Assembly: GCF_012273895.1 (NCBI RefSeq)
Contig: NC_052113.1
Location: 1,240,001 to 1,304,000 of the forward strand
Direction: 5' to 3'
Origin: Zerene cesonia
Taxonomy: Eukaryota > Arthropoda > Insecta > Lepidoptera > Pieridae
DNA: 64,000 nt
Below the pieces are notes generated by a model. The model made no database searches and was not told where the DNA came from. It saw nothing but the letters and a program-made list of their open reading frames with translations. A program made the position numbers and the translations under genes. Of this stretch, positions 11,144-25,066 are shown piece by piece (the first letter of the stretch is position 1; each line of letters starts with the position of its first letter).

Positions 11144-14100
11144 AAAGTGAAGAAATAAATTCTCTAACAAGTCCTACAGTAAAGACGATGACCATAATAA
11201 CAACTAATTCATCAGAAAAACCAATCTTACGAGAGCATTTTAATTTTTTATCACCGTAATATGATTCCAATATAGAATGTATTGGAATCCAATCCACCAA
11301 AACTTGCTATTGAACTAGTTCCACCACAAAAACTGAAGGCCACGACCGGTTATCTAAAAGCACAATTATAGCTACGCAATCTATAGCGCCGGTACACGCG
11401 TGACTCATTAACCTAACAACCACCATTACATCACATGGATAGTAAATCTGGAAGGTAGATGTGCACTTTCTGACCGTGTCACTTTTTGCATCTGAATTAA
11501 GTGCAAAGCACCAACTTAAATTTCAGATAGTTCCATATCGAACGGATTCAATTGCTCGTCGAATTAAATAAACAATTGGGTAAAGAAAATTAATGAAATA
11601 TCTTAACAACATTTTAAATAATTAGCGGGCTTATAATGACAAAAACATTGTACCAAATTTTTATTGTTTGTAAACTCATAACTCAAATTTACATACTTAC
11701 AATAAATGTTTCATTGAAAATAACAAAACAACGCAGACACGCTTGCTAAGAACAAATCCATACATTTGTACTATCCAGTTTTCTATCATCAACGCACACA
11801 TCCATTGTTGGAGTGCTGAACAAGATATATCGATGTGGAGACAGCTTGACGTGCGACTGAAATCCATCTCGACTAATCGAAGTTACGATGAATTAGAGAG
11901 GTAACGTTAAAATTAGACTTTAACTGTTACACGGTGATGGGAATGGCGCTTCATCTAACGATTACTGTAACAGTTTAAATGGATGATAATTTGATTTGGT
12001 TGGTTAAGACTACACAGAAGAGAAGAACTAGAAGACTACATTAATTGTTGTTCTTTCATTACAAGAAACAAGATATTACCGACTCCTATGAAAACAGATT
12101 ACGATTCGGATAGATTATCGTCTATCATAACTTCCACTTATCAAAACCAAAGCTTTGGACATCCCAACACCCGAATCCCGACGCTATCAATATATTCAGT
12201 TCATTTCCTATTTCAACAGGGCTAAATTACTCACGAATATCTCACCAAGATGCTGGTTCACAATTAATTACATCATAAACACACGAAATTCACCAGCTAA
12301 CCTACAAGCAATAATTTTAACTAATCATGTCGCACGTCACCCACTCATTAGTCAAACACAGATGAATCACCGAGATAACGCCACGACTAAACACTTACTC
12401 GTACATGCAAATTTACGAGAGCACTCTACGATGACATTTAATTAACTCTATATCTAGCTTTGAATCTGTGGAGCCTAGACTGCATCAAAAACATCGAGCC
12501 CATATCGAGATTGTATCTCTGGCCATATGCGGAAAGCGAACAAGATGCTTTGAATTCCGTTTAAGTCGAACATTACTACTGCACTGGTGCTAACTGATTC
12601 TATTGACGCACACAAACACTTCGTCACCATGACACACAGATGAATTTTTCGGTTGACCTCGTGAATGCTCCCTGGGTATCGTCATAAGATCCTTAATAAA
12701 TCAAGTACAACAACGGCCTAAATACAGAGCTTGTTGACCTGGAGACGTAACCTGACGTACCCACGTCACGAAAAGAGTACGCTTTCCGTATCAAAAAAAC
12801 CGTGCAAACCGAGTACATATTATTATATTGTTATTTTAACATACATTACCATACTCCGCAGATTTACTTATCTATATCTTATCTGTCTGCCGTAATGTAA
12901 TTGCCTTGTTGTAGGTACATAATTTGTATAATACTTGTAATAACATATGTGAGCTACCTTTTATAAATAAACGCATAAAAAACACGAAATTGTATCTAAT
13001 CTTTAAATTTTGGTGTATTCCCGTCGCTAGCTTTAAACTACTTTCATTTATATCGAACTTACTTATTTTCGCACCATTATTTTACGAAGAGATCTCTTCA
13101 TTCATTTTTTTAGGAACAGCTAGTATATTGTGCCGCTACAATCATTAGCAGTAAGGAAGTATAATATATATAAGTAAAAATTTGTACGAATAACAACACT
13201 TTTCTTTAAGATCCTTCCATACCTTGCTATAGACAGAAATAGAGACGTAACCGCGAATAGAAATTAATCAATCAGACTCCGTGATCGATAGGTCCGAATG
13301 GCAGAGTCATCTGGGAACCATTAAATACGTTACCTTTGAGGATGTGTACTTCATCATTTGTTCATTTCTTGCTACGATAGACGCTAGAAAAAATCTAATA
13401 TTATGGAAATAGGCCTTTTCCTCGTTCCTCCAACATGAGAGCTTTTTGACGTTATTGTTTTTAGCTTTGAGAACCCTCCCTCAAGTGTACGTTGCGTTTA
13501 GTGTGCCTTTGGGTAACAGAACATTGTGTAAATATTAATTATAGGAAGTTAAACGTTAAGGTAAGTTAACTAGATTTAATGAGTGAGCGTAATTTTTCGA
13601 AAAATTTTCTCTTTGTTATTTAAAATATTGCAGCGCACTGATGTATGTTTTCATTAAATGTAGACATTTGCCAAAGAAGTCTAAATCAAAATTTATCGTT
13701 TCAGTTCATTTCCTAGCAACATAATAACCAACGTCTACATCCGGTTCGAAGGATCAAGGCTACAAAAGAAAATTTTTACATTTTTCGTACCAAGACAAAT
13801 TTTCATCCTTATTTATATTCCCAACGATCAAAATGCACAAATTTCACCGCACTGTGTATTTTTACGATAAAAAATACCTAGTTATAAACAAAAAATCAGG
13901 AATGTACACAATAATAACCAAAAAAAAAAGTGGACAACAAAATGTATTCAATAAATAAATGTAAGAAATAACTCCGCCTCCTCGTTATTAGTTAAATTCT
14001 GAATATTTTTCCTGTTTGCTCGCCGCGGGCACTAAGTATGATTAAACAACAAATGGCAATGACAGGATATATAAGGATATTTATACATCACCGAGTAACA

Positions 14101-15621
14101 TGAAAGTCTTTTTTGTGTTTTACTTTTTTTTTTAATAACTACTCGTATATCAATTCCGTTTAATTGGATATGGATAAAAAGATTAATATTTTTGTTATTA
14201 ATGGAGCCATTATACAATAGAGGTTTAATAGTGATATAGATTTCCCATCGATATCAATTTCAGCCTCACATGCGGTTCTTGAATCTTTATCTACAGAAAA
14301 TATTTTTCTTGGTTCCCATCATTTAAATTCATAATATTAATTAATTATAATCAACAGTACCTACAGAGATACCACCTAGGATTTAAGAGGTGCGCTGGTC
14401 TAAAAACCATGCTCATATAACACAAAATCACGACCCACCATTCATTATAAACTACATTATAAAAATAGTAACATGCGTTGTAATTGATTCATCCATCCTC
14501 ATCGCTAAACGCACAGAAATCAGGTGCCAATGACCCACAGCTGAACGATACGCGAAAGGAGTTTCCGCAAATAAAATATTTGGCACATCAAAAGAGTTGT
14601 TTTTATGGGTGTTCGCCGTTCGGTCATTAGTGGTACAACAGGAGGATTGTTCGACATGAAACGTGCGCATGCGTTTATTGTTTAAGTCTCGCTACTTGCC
14701 GGCCATTTAAATGGACGGCGATGACTTCACTGTGCTGCGAATTAATTGGACCGTCTCGTCTATCTTTCTTCTTCCTTTACATGTATTTATAGAATAGATG
14801 AAAATCTTATTTTAGGAAAAACATACACCCACTTCTCAGAAAATTCTCAACAGCGATGTTAGTACATTATTTACGTCATTTTAAAATTTTATATCAATAC
14901 CTAAATACTTTACTGTTATTATTCGTAATATAACTCAAATCCAGGTTCTCATTTTTCTCACTCGCGTTTCTCTGCTTTTTTTTTCATCTCATTTCCTAAT
15001 TCAAATCCTAATGATAATACCATTTAATATAATAATAAAATAAATAAATAAAAAGTAACAAGAAAATTAAAAATTCGTAAACAGATTTAATGCACAAATG
15101 GGAACAAAAAAGTAGGCATATATTGTATTTTTTTATATTCAGGAAGCTGTTATCGTACGTTTTAAAATAATTAATTTACATAAGTTTTACACGTTTAGCA
15201 CTTAACACAATTATGATTAAGTTCTCTCCAAAAAAATCAACTCTAATAATATATAAATCTATAACTAAAAAACTCTGAGTCCCTCTATTGCTATCTATCA
15301 CGATTAAACCGATTTGGATGAATTTTGAAGTGAAATATAGACCGTGACGAGTCAAACATAGGCACTCTACGATTATTTTTAAATAACGGCATGGAGTAGA
15401 TACGAGTAGATGAAATATACGGATAAAAGAATTCGACAGCGCCGTCCGCGGGTGAAACCGCATGCCCCATCTGCTACAAACTAAAGTAAATCATCAATTA
15501 AGTTAATGCCGATTTAATTACGGAAACATAACCTACTTGAATAACACATTCTTAAGAAAATTTACTACGCTCAGCATACGGTCGGTTTGTAACATTTGTA
15601 TAATTGCTGTGATTATCCGAT

Positions 15622-15644
15622 CGATGATGATGATGATGATGATG
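15622..15644 (+). repeat. (GAT)n microsatellite
   Basis: Seven uninterrupted GAT units; no SINE body is recognisable immediately beside it. Confidence 0.8.
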
Positions 15645-15942
15645 TAATTATCTAAATTTTGCCATTCTCAGTTTCAATACATGGCAATAAACATCATCCG
15701 AAACGTATTGGAATACGTTCGTGAGACGGTAGCAAACTGAAGGCTTATTTATCTTGGCTTTGTTAGATTCTTTTTACATTTGCATATAATTTTAAAACAA
15801 AGCATTCATATTATATCTTGGTCGGAATCAGATCTTAGTTTTAATAAAGGTTGCATTCCTTTCAATGTCGTAGTCCATTTCAAGTGATTTTATATTTAAA
15901 CCCCGGGCTCTCAATTATATCTTAATATAATAAAGTTGAATA

Positions 15943-16121
15943 TCTTAATATATAAAATTCTCGTGTCACAGTTTTCGTTGCCATACTCTTCCGAAACGGC
16001 TGGACCGATGGTCATAAAATTTTGTGTGCATATCGGGTAGGTCTGAGAATCGGCCAACATCTATTTTTCATACCCCTAAATGATAAGAGTAAGGCAGAAC
16101 AGCGTTTGCCGGGTCAGCTAG
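15943..16121 (+). repeat. Non-autonomous Helitron copy
   Basis: Starts TCTTAATATATAAAATTCTCG and ends GCGTTTGCCGGGTCAGCTAG before T. The core CCGAAACGGCTGGACCGATGG is also found, diverged, at 54240-54405. 5' TC and 3' CTAG fit Helitron ends. Confidence 0.7.
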
Positions 16122-16572
16122 TTTACTATACAAATGTATTTGAAAGATTGTTAGATAAAGACTATATTAATTACAATGTCATCAAATGAAAATGTTTTTC
16201 AAGATTCAATTCGATATACTTTCATGTTGATCACCTGAAATAATATTATAAAGAGAAAATATATGACATCTTTTTACGATGTGACACAACCGATTTAAAA
16301 AGTGTTTATACCATTTGAACATCTGCTATCGAGTAATATTTTTGGTTAGTGAAGCCGGGCCAGGAGTCTTGCGAAAGCGTTTTGTTCGTTTGTCTTTGTT
16401 TCACGACGCAACGGAGCTATTTTATGGTATGATTTTTGTGAGTCGGGGTAGATAGGAGGCTAGACTGTGACATAGGCTAGTTTTTATCGCGGTGAAACAT
16501 CTCATTCATGAGAACTTTTTTTGACCACGCAAGCGGTTACTTAATCTAAGAGAATACGGATTTAATTGGATA

Positions 16573-16730
16573 CTAGCTGTTAGGCTTCGCCCGCGGTACA
16601 TATATAGCCTGTGTCATTCAGTGAAGTTGCAGATTTCTAACTGTTAAAGAATTTTTGAAATCGGTCCAGTGATTTTTGAGTAAAAACGATACAAACATAC
16701 AAAAATACAAACGTTTAATATTAGTGTAGA
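16573..16730 (-). repeat. Non-autonomous Helitron copy, reverse
   Basis: On the minus strand it starts TCTACACTAATATTAAACG and ends CCGCGGGCGAAGCCTAACAG then CTAG. Internal GAAATCGGTCCAGTGATTTT is the common core. Confidence 0.7.
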
Positions 16731-17419
16731 AGTGTTGAATTGTTAGCATGTTTCGTTAGGCTAGTGAAATACTATATGGTGCTTGTGTTTGCGCAGATAT
16801 TTCTTTGTCGATATACACACACACACACACACAAACACGAGTTCCGTCGTCATTGGCCAGTCTCTTATTGAAATTGGCTCCCAAACCAATCTCCATCTAA
16901 AACTTATCAACCCACTTCTCTATTGATATGGACTGCATTTGCGAACACATTTGAATCATTAAACAAAGAACATAATTAAATAAAAGCGTATAGACTATTA
17001 CTTAACTTTATTTTAACTTTATAATTTATGATTTTTTTTTTATTTAAATATAATATATAACATAGCGACCTTAATACGACCTATTATCATTGTTACGAAA
17101 ATAAATCCTCATCTACCGGAAATGCAGTGGTCAGACGGGATTACGCGCTATATTATAACATGTGTTAAATACCAAATGGACATTATAATACTATTTTAAA
17201 CAATAAACAGGTGTTGTTGGCTGGGATTCGATATTCGCTAATAGCATCATTTTGAATGTAAGGTTGTTACGCTTTCACGCCAAAACTGCTCAATCGATTC
17301 GAATGAAATTTCGTACAAATATTAGGTGACTTTTTATTGTATTAAACAATGCTATAATGTTTCATTGGTTATATATCATCTATAAAATCTATGTCAACTT
17401 TATTGCTTTTTTCAATTTA

Positions 17420-17612
17420 CCTACTAATATTATAGACGCGAAAGTTAGTAAATATGGATGGATGGATGTACGGATGTTTGTTACCCTTTCACGCGAAAAC
17501 AACACATCGTATTTGTATGAAATTCCATTCACTGATAGATTATAGTTTCGATTAGCACATTGGCTGCTTTATAACCGTGTACCACGCGAGTGACGCCGCG
17601 TATTACAGCTAG
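17420..17612 (+). repeat. Non-autonomous Helitron (Lep1-like) copy
   Basis: Left end CTACTAATATTATAGACGCG then AAAGTTAGTAAATATGG; core TTACCCTTTCACGCGAAAAC; right end GACGCCGCGTATTACAGCTAG. An older fragment of the same type (CTTTCACGCCAAAACTGCTC) lies just upstream near 17270. Confidence 0.75.
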
Positions 17613-17981
17613 TATAAAATATATAATAAACTAAATAAATGCGTAGAAAAACGAAACAAAAACAAAACCCATAAAGCGAATTTTAATTTAATATATTAAT
17701 TCATTTTATACTATGAATAATTTATCCGAAATGACAGATATATATACATACATATCCGTTTATAATAAGTAATAAATATTTATAAATGAGCTGACAATCT
17801 AATGAATAACTTATTGATTTTGTTGGATGGAAATTTCTGGAAAACATACATGTACTATCAGGTCTTTCATCAGTTTGATGCTGATACAATTATTATTTAT
17901 TTATTCATTTATGGAACTATCCACAAGTACTTATTACACTTTTAACAAGACATTAATCAATTCTATCTTATTCACGAATAA

Positions 17982-18162
17982 CTAGCGACGACTCGCGGCG
18001 TCATTCGCGTGATACCCGGGTGAAAAGTAGCCCATGTGCTAGTTCAGACCATAATCTATCTCTGTACCAATTTTATACAAATACAATAAGCTGTTTTCGA
18101 GTGAAAGGTATCCATCCATTCCTTCATACTTACAAACTTTAACGTTTATAATATTAGTTGGA
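17982..18162 (-). repeat. Non-autonomous Helitron (Lep1-like) copy, reverse
   Basis: CTAGCGACGACTCGCGGCG at the left and TTTATAATATTAGTTGGA at the right are the reverse-complemented ends of the same family as 17420-17612, here in opposite orientation about 370 bases away. Confidence 0.7.
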
Positions 18163-19166
18163 TACTTGTACACACTATATTGTGATATGTAAAAGTAATT
18201 ACAATAATTGATATATTCCATCTGTATCAATATGTACAATATATCTTCTATCATTTAAGAATTCTTCAGCTAAATAGTTTGGGATGCGGTATATGCCATG
18301 ATTTGACTGTAGAAAAGATCCAAAACCGACTCCAGTAGCAGTTAGAAAATTTCCTGTATGTTTTTTTTATTTATTTTATTTGTACATTTACTGCAAGCAT
18401 AATTTACTTTCATAGCATGGATAGCATATTAACCCTCAATAAAATGATTTTTTACTTTTCAAGTAAACTGGATTAATTCTGTTTCATCACTTTACATACA
18501 GTAATTTTAGCCTATTATGATTATACATAATATAGAATAGTCTATAATCATATTGAGATATTTCTTCATTTAATTTTTATTATTATACTTTATAGCTCCG
18601 AATATTATATTTCTATTATTTTACAGAGAGATTTATAAAAGAGAACAGATCTCTCATTGCCTCAAGTTTTTATATTGAAATATTCTATTTTCCAGAATTC
18701 AACACATAACTTTAAAGAGAAAGAACTTGTAGAAAAATTAAAAGTTAATCAAAAAGTTGTAAAAGAGTTTTCTTATTAGAATATATTTATAACGATAATG
18801 CGATAATTTAACGCACTGATGCAAAACAAAAAAAAAACATTATGAAGTATGTGCTGTTGACGCAATTACAAATATAATTCACTAATCTTGTGTACACAAA
18901 ATTTCTTACCGTCGTGCGTCAAAACATTAAAAGATCGCGTTACATTTAATAGTACAAAGCATAATATAAATTATTGTTCGGAACAATGTTATAGGAACGT
19001 ACGCCCGCGTAACTAATAAATTTTATGACCGCCCTGCAACACCATAATAAGACGTTATCACAGTTCACAAGGAAACCGAGCATTGATCCCAACGCGCCTT
19101 CCCATTGTAAACATTGACTATTTTTAATTTACCTTAACATATCTAACGAACAGAAATAACACTTAC

Positions 19167-19351
19167 CATATGAAATCTTTGCAGTGGGAACAGAATGTTG
19201 GCTGCTTGAAGAACCTCGGCATAAACTTGTGGTCTTTCACCAGGTAAACATTCTTCTTCTTCAGAGCACCTTTGCGGCCTCGAAGCTTAAACGCCTGCCC
19301 CGCCTTAAGATCACCACCACCGTCATCACAGTTATTATCTTCGTCCGCCAT
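19167..19351 (-). CDS. Conventional protein kinase C, first coding exon (partial gene)
   Basis: Start of a classical, calcium/diacylglycerol-regulated serine/threonine kinase. ATG is at 19351-19349. The exon codes 61 residues plus two bases (TG) and ends at a consensus GTAAGT donor. After an acidic N-terminus (MADEDNNCDDGGGD) comes a pseudosubstrate-like stretch, RKGALKKKNV, with Ala in place of the phosphorylatable residue, as in PKC alpha/beta. The first C1 zinc finger then begins: HKFMPRFFKQPTFCSHCKDFIW. The split codon predicts Trp completed by G, fitting the family's W-G-F-G continuation. C1A remainder, C1B, C2 and kinase domains must lie left of the window; no such exon was recognised in 1-19166. 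Family assignment is secure; which paralogue (Pkc53E-like is likely) is inference. Confidence 0.9.
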
Positions 19352-20457
19352 AGCTAGAAGCTAGCGAACGACCGCCGGTGCAATCGGAAACAATTAATGT
19401 CTCACAATATTACGCCAGTTACAATGAATACCGCACGAACGAACGACCGCTCTCAACGGAACGTCATTGCAATTTGCGAATTGACAATCCAGTAATGACA
19501 GACGACACTTACTGTACCTTTTTTGACTGTTTACGTCAGAAACACATTTTTTTTATTCACATCAGTGTTAGATATAGTATAATTTGTGCCATCATTCATT
19601 TTAAGCCCAAAAATTACTTTAACAATACTACTAAAATCAAAAACTAAATTTTGTTTCTCTTTGTTATCCAGTCACGCATTTAAATTACATAATATAAATA
19701 AAAATTAAGATTGTAAAATAAACTTACCATGAAAAATATATAAAAGTTCATCAGCTATTTTTATAATATAATTTCAATTTAATTATTATAGAAAGCAACA
19801 ATAAACACATGAGAAATAATTTGTATGGCAAATATTATTAAAGTGACGTGCATTGGATTATTTTTATTTTTTTCTATTCATATGAAGAAAAAATAATAAT
19901 TACCTAATACTGGTTTAAAATATAGTATAGTAAGGAGAGGAATGGGAAGGGTAAGGAAAAGGAGCCTCCGGCTCCCCCGCTCACGGAACGAGACATAGCA
20001 ATTTACACTGGTGTTCTATTGGGTTGTGGTACTTCTCTGGTGCGAGCTGGCCCAATTCGTAACAAAGCTTGCTCGATTTCCACATGTAAAAATTATTGTT
20101 TCAATGTTTGTAAAAATGTTTCATAATAAAATAATACACATTTATTTACCACCCGTCTTTCAAATAATACATTCTACTTTAAGCAAATTTGTAACGTAAA
20201 ATGAAACGTTTTTATTGCGCTGTGCGGATTTGTTATTTGACGGGCGACGGTTGCCGGTTGAAAAAACTTTGGTTTTCGAAGTTCTTGTCAGGTTGAAGAC
20301 TTCAACCGCCCTTTGATCGTTATTTTAATTTTTGTTTAGTCTATCAATTGGTTATATCAATATAAATGCATAAATTGTGAAGGTTGAATGTAAAATATAC
20401 ATAGTTTTACTTTTAAATGTGGCAAAAATAATTAAATAGTGACTAACATTGGTGAAT
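19352..20457. promoter_or_regulatory. Divergent spacer between PKC and RacGAP start exons
   Basis: About 1.1 kb separates the two ATG codons on opposite strands, so both 5' UTRs and any proximal promoters should be here, unless either gene has upstream non-coding exons. A 3' piece of the family-A repeat (19930-20092) sits in the middle. No clear TATA box or initiator could be assigned by eye. Confidence 0.45.
19930..20092 (+). repeat. Family-A repeat, 3' part
   Basis: Contains GGAATGGGAAGGGTAAGG, GCCTCCGGCTCCCCCGCTCA, GGTGCGAGCTGGCCCAATTC and TGCTCGATTTCCACA, the distal blocks of the long copy at 49708-50030. The GCCTGATGGTAAG part is absent. Confidence 0.7.
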
Positions 20458-23400
20458 ATGAGTTCCGAAAGCTCCGACCCGGGTGCAAATATAGCACTTT
20501 CATTAGTGGCTCAGTTTGATGAAATAAATCGTATTAATAACGTTCTGAATGACAGTTCGACTGAAGAATGTAAGTATTTACATGTTTACGTGTATCACAT
20601 TTCATTTTCGACTAACAAATAATAATCAGGGTGGGTGGCCAAAATTTTTATCACTACCTTCGTAGGCGTCATTTTTGTAAGATGAACAATGGCCAGGCCC
20701 ATTGCAAATATTATCATTGAAACGATAAACTTTACAGTAATTTTTAATTATTCATCTTGAATTCTCTAAATTCTTTTTCTTCACTCTGCAATTGTTCTAA
20801 TTAAAACATTTATATTCTCATTAAACACAGTATCATCACCGTAATTAGTAGAACATAAATGTCTCAAGTTACGTATAAAATCTATTAAATTGTAGGTTTC
20901 CTAGCATTTCTAAAACAAATGGAATGGGTGCGCAGTCAGTGGGCTGCGGCAGAAACAGAGGCTGTTCGTCTTCAAACAGAGCTGGATGAAGCCCTCCGCA
21001 CTCTATCAAAATGGGAGGCTAAGTTTGCACATGTTCGTAAATTGCTGGATGAAGAAAAACGGGAGAGAAATATTGTTTTAAAGAAATATAATGAATTGGT
21101 AAGTTATATTAAATATGTTCATTACTAAGTATTTTTGAATTATATTCATATTAATGTAGCAAGGATAACTGAACACTTCAACCCCTGCTTTTTTTTTGTA
21201 GGACTCACTATATGGCAATAATAATATTAGATGCATACCTAAATCCCAATTGAAAAGTTCACCCATTTAATATTTACAGAGCAAGCTATTAGACATGGCT
21301 CGGGATCTTCTTTTCAATGACAACAGAGCGAAACTTAATGATGAAACCCTCCAGAAGCTGGCCTTCCTCAACGGTACTGCTCAGCAGGATCATAATGCTA
21401 AGATTAATGGTATTCCGGAACTGAACTCTACTGGTGAGATAATTTTTTTGTGTCTTAAAAAATGTTCAAAGCAAAACTTTTCTTTTCTTCTTCTTCAAAA
21501 GACTTTTGTGATGAGTCATACTTCAGACTTTGAACCTTACTGCTATGAAATAAGTTGTTAGTTTTTGTTGAATTTTTTTGACAACATTACTCGGACATTT
21601 TGTATGTATGTCTTCGATTCATTGTTGTGTCGTTTTGGATTTAAAATACTACTAAACTATGTATCTTAAATATTTTTTTAACATGTATGTTATTTTAGAA
21701 GATAATGAGTAACCATCATGTGATTTTTTGTATATTTAATAATTAAATTAGAATGCGGTTTCTTTTCATAGCATTTTAATCTTTATCTACACTAATCATA
21801 TTTTAATCCTAATCCACAGAGAATTTATAAGCATTAAAATGCTATGAAATTATATTAGAAATCTGTATCACTGCTTATATTCTACACACTTAGGTAATCG
21901 ACACTCTAAAAGATTTTTGATTCTTACACTTAATCATACCATGTAATAAGTAATTACTTGCATAAATTACATAAGGTTTAAAAATTAATTATATTAAACA
22001 ACAGTGAAGTACATAAAACAATATCTATATTTTTTTATGAAACAAATTGTCAACTATTTATCAACATTTGTGTTCCAAGACTCTTCAAAATTAAAATCAA
22101 AAACACAAAATTCAAGTCTTTTAACTATATTCAGGTACACTTCTATCGGAGATGTCATATTCACGTTCAGAAGACGACTTGGATCTCTCACTGGCGTCCA
22201 CTCGCCGCTCGTGGGTGCAACGCGGCGGCTGGAACGTGCGAGAGAACCCGCCGGCAAATAAGAAGAGACGCTCTTCTACCAACTCTTCTGCTACTAAAGT
22301 GAGTTGGTAACATATTTGTTTGATATCTGTTGCTAGGATCATTTTCTTAGTTTTAGTTGTTATAATTGTCATGCATTCTCTCTGCAGTTGCACCTGTAAG
22401 CATTTCTTGATGAGTGTTGATAAGTTTGAATTAAATGGGTTTAAAAGAATTGGTTTCATACAAATATACTCATGAAGCTAATAAAAGCGTGTATAAATAA
22501 GCTATGAAGACAGCTGACTTGTGACCATAGACAGGTTATTCATCTTTACAAGTTCTTTTGTTACTATTATATTTTATTCAACAGTAACATAAGTTCTGCA
22601 GATTGAAAATCATCTTACTGTTGTAAAAAACATTTTACATGTGTTATCAAAAAGGTACTACAAGATTAAAGTTGAATGTTAAATTATTGTAACTCACTAT
22701 AGACGGTGGAGCTACAAGGTGGCAAAGTGCTTGCAACAGCAACAACGACATTGACCCTGGAACGAGCCCCAACTGCACATGATCTGAAGCCACCGCAGAA
22801 CTTTGTGAGTTTCACTTTTTTTATTCATAATGAATATGCAAAATGCATCTTTTCTCTCTGGCATGTAGTAAACAAATGTGTGTGTGAGTTTGTCACTCAT
22901 CTCCTAATACGTGGCTGGACTGTTTTGGGTGAAATTGTATGTCTCAAAAGATCAATGTCAAACCGGGCGGGGCCGGGGCGAACAGCGAGTGTATAATGTT
23001 TGTAAGATGTAAGATTTCTTATAATGTTTGTATATTATTTCAGCAACCTATATCGGAGAGCAGTGACGAAGCGCCCACACCGAGTCGCAAATCGGCGGCT
23101 CGTCTTTCTGAAAAAATAATCAAAAACCAGGACTTTACACCTTCTGCACCACCTAAAACTGGTAATAAATGAATCTTTGATATTTCGGTATAAGAAGAAA
23201 TATTTGTATTAGTCTCTATTTTGATATCATAAGAATTAAATAATTTATTAGATTCACCACATATGAACAATAACACACATAAAATAAAAGATAAAGTGAA
23301 GACTTAAAATTAAAAAGCAATTATGACAGTTTATAATACTATAATAAACTTTAATGTGCCAATATGGTTGGCATAAGGCTGGTTTTCAGGCCTCCGGACT

Positions 23401-25028
23401 AGGTAACAAAGGATTAGCCCAAAAGTTAAAGTTATATAGTTATATAGTTTTAGGTAGTATAATTTTAAATTTTTGTAGTTAATATGAACTATGTCCACAG
23501 GATTTGTGTTTTTTTATTTAATTATAAGGATTAATTAACAAGTATAGTATATGTAAGCACATATTAACACTATTTTATTTATAAGAAATTTATTTCAGCA
23601 CAAAATGAAAATACATGAATTAGATATGAACTCATTTATTACAAGTGATGTATCTATACATATTTACAATATTAAATTTATGAACTAATTTTTTATTTTA
23701 GTTTTGTAGGTAGGAAAAACCTTAAGGTTTTTGTGTCAAAGACATACAAACGTTGTGAAATGTCACATTTTAATATAAAATTCAAATTTTTCACTTTCAT
23801 TGGCAGTTCCTTTGCTGGCTCAGTTCTTTCTTATTCACATACTTTCAGGTACAGAGACCACTCTTAGATTTTTTTTTTTACTTCTACCAACAGTCCCTTC
23901 ACCTATTCAGTGCTCGTCTTTAATAATATTTCATATTTAATTTTTAGTTTTATAGCATTGAAATGCTTTTATAAATGAGAAATTTTGAAAGAATAGAAAA
24001 AAATTGATCACGTAACCTAACCGTAGCAACGTTGCTACGGTTAGGCAAGAAACGCAGGTTCGAATCCTGCTTCGTGATCAAATTTTTTCTATTTTTTCAA
24101 AATTTCTCAATATTTCATATTGTTTTACATTATTCCCTTAACCTGCTCACTGCTCGTTTTTTATATTACATTTATATTATACATCATACAATTCGCATCG
24201 CTTCCAGACACGGAGAGCGCGTCGGAGGCGGGAGCGGCGGGAGCGGCGGGAGCGCGCGCGCAGCGCACGCCGTCGGTGCTGTCGGCCGGGTTCGGCTCGC
24301 CGCGCGTGCGAGCGAGACAGCACAACTTCATCGCCAAGAACTTCTACAAGCGCGAGACGTGCGGCCCCTGCGGGAAGACGTTAGTATGCCTGTTACACTG
24401 GATATGTCTGATGGTAAGTGATCACCGCTGCCCATGAACATTGACGGGAAAGAATGTATGGACTGGGTAGGGTGAGAAGAAGGACATGTACCTCCAGGTC
24501 ACGCACAGACCTCACGAAACACAGATTTTCCCGGTGCGAATTGCCCCAATTCGTGCCGAAGCATGCTCGACACCCACATATTCGTGCTCCATACTACATG
24601 CTCTGTGGATTTTGGTCGAAGCATGTTGTTGTGTAGCTTACAATTATCGATTAAAGTATAGTATATAGCAGTGTTCAAATGAATGAAATCTTTGATTTCA
24701 TCAGTATATATCATATTATGTATATTTTCATCTGTTGTTTCCCTTTGCATTATAATATAAATCAAAAAAAGAGGAAGTTTTTTTATCTTAGAGCCTACCA
24801 GGCGGTCATTTAAATTTGGTCTAGTTCTCAAAAGTCTGAAGGCGGATTAATTGAATATGATGCGTGTGATGTGATGTGTGCAGCATAAAGTTCGCGAAGG
24901 TGGGCGTGAAGTGCGAGCACTGCCGTGCGCAGGCGCACCCCGAGTGCCGCGCGCTGCTGCCGCTGCCCTGCGTGCCGCCCGGCCGCGCGCTGCACAACCA
25001 GGTGACACATTCTGTTACTCCTCATTAA

Positions 25029-25066
<38 letters not shown>

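Larger units (their letters stand above)
1..19166 (-). other. First coding intron of the PKC gene (at least 19 kb)
   Basis: No further PKC exon was recognised on the minus strand here, so the stretch is read as one intron continuing beyond the left edge. It is AT-rich and holds dispersed repeats listed separately: SINE-like copies near 2.2-2.4, 5.4, 9.7 and 10.3 kb, Helitron fragments at 3.7, 7.3, 15.9, 16.6, 17.4 and 18.0 kb, and a foldback at 10.9-11.1 kb. One open frame at 1103-1531 is described separately. Other reading frames look random. Alternative first exons or enhancers could be present but cannot be recognised by eye. Confidence 0.6.

Noticed and set aside
12155..12445. 96-codon plus-strand frame
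   Set aside because: Composition and residues look random; there is no recognisable motif, splice context or neighbouring exon.
24499..24831. 110-codon minus-strand frame
   Set aside because: It lies in repeat and AT-rich intron sequence with no family resemblance.
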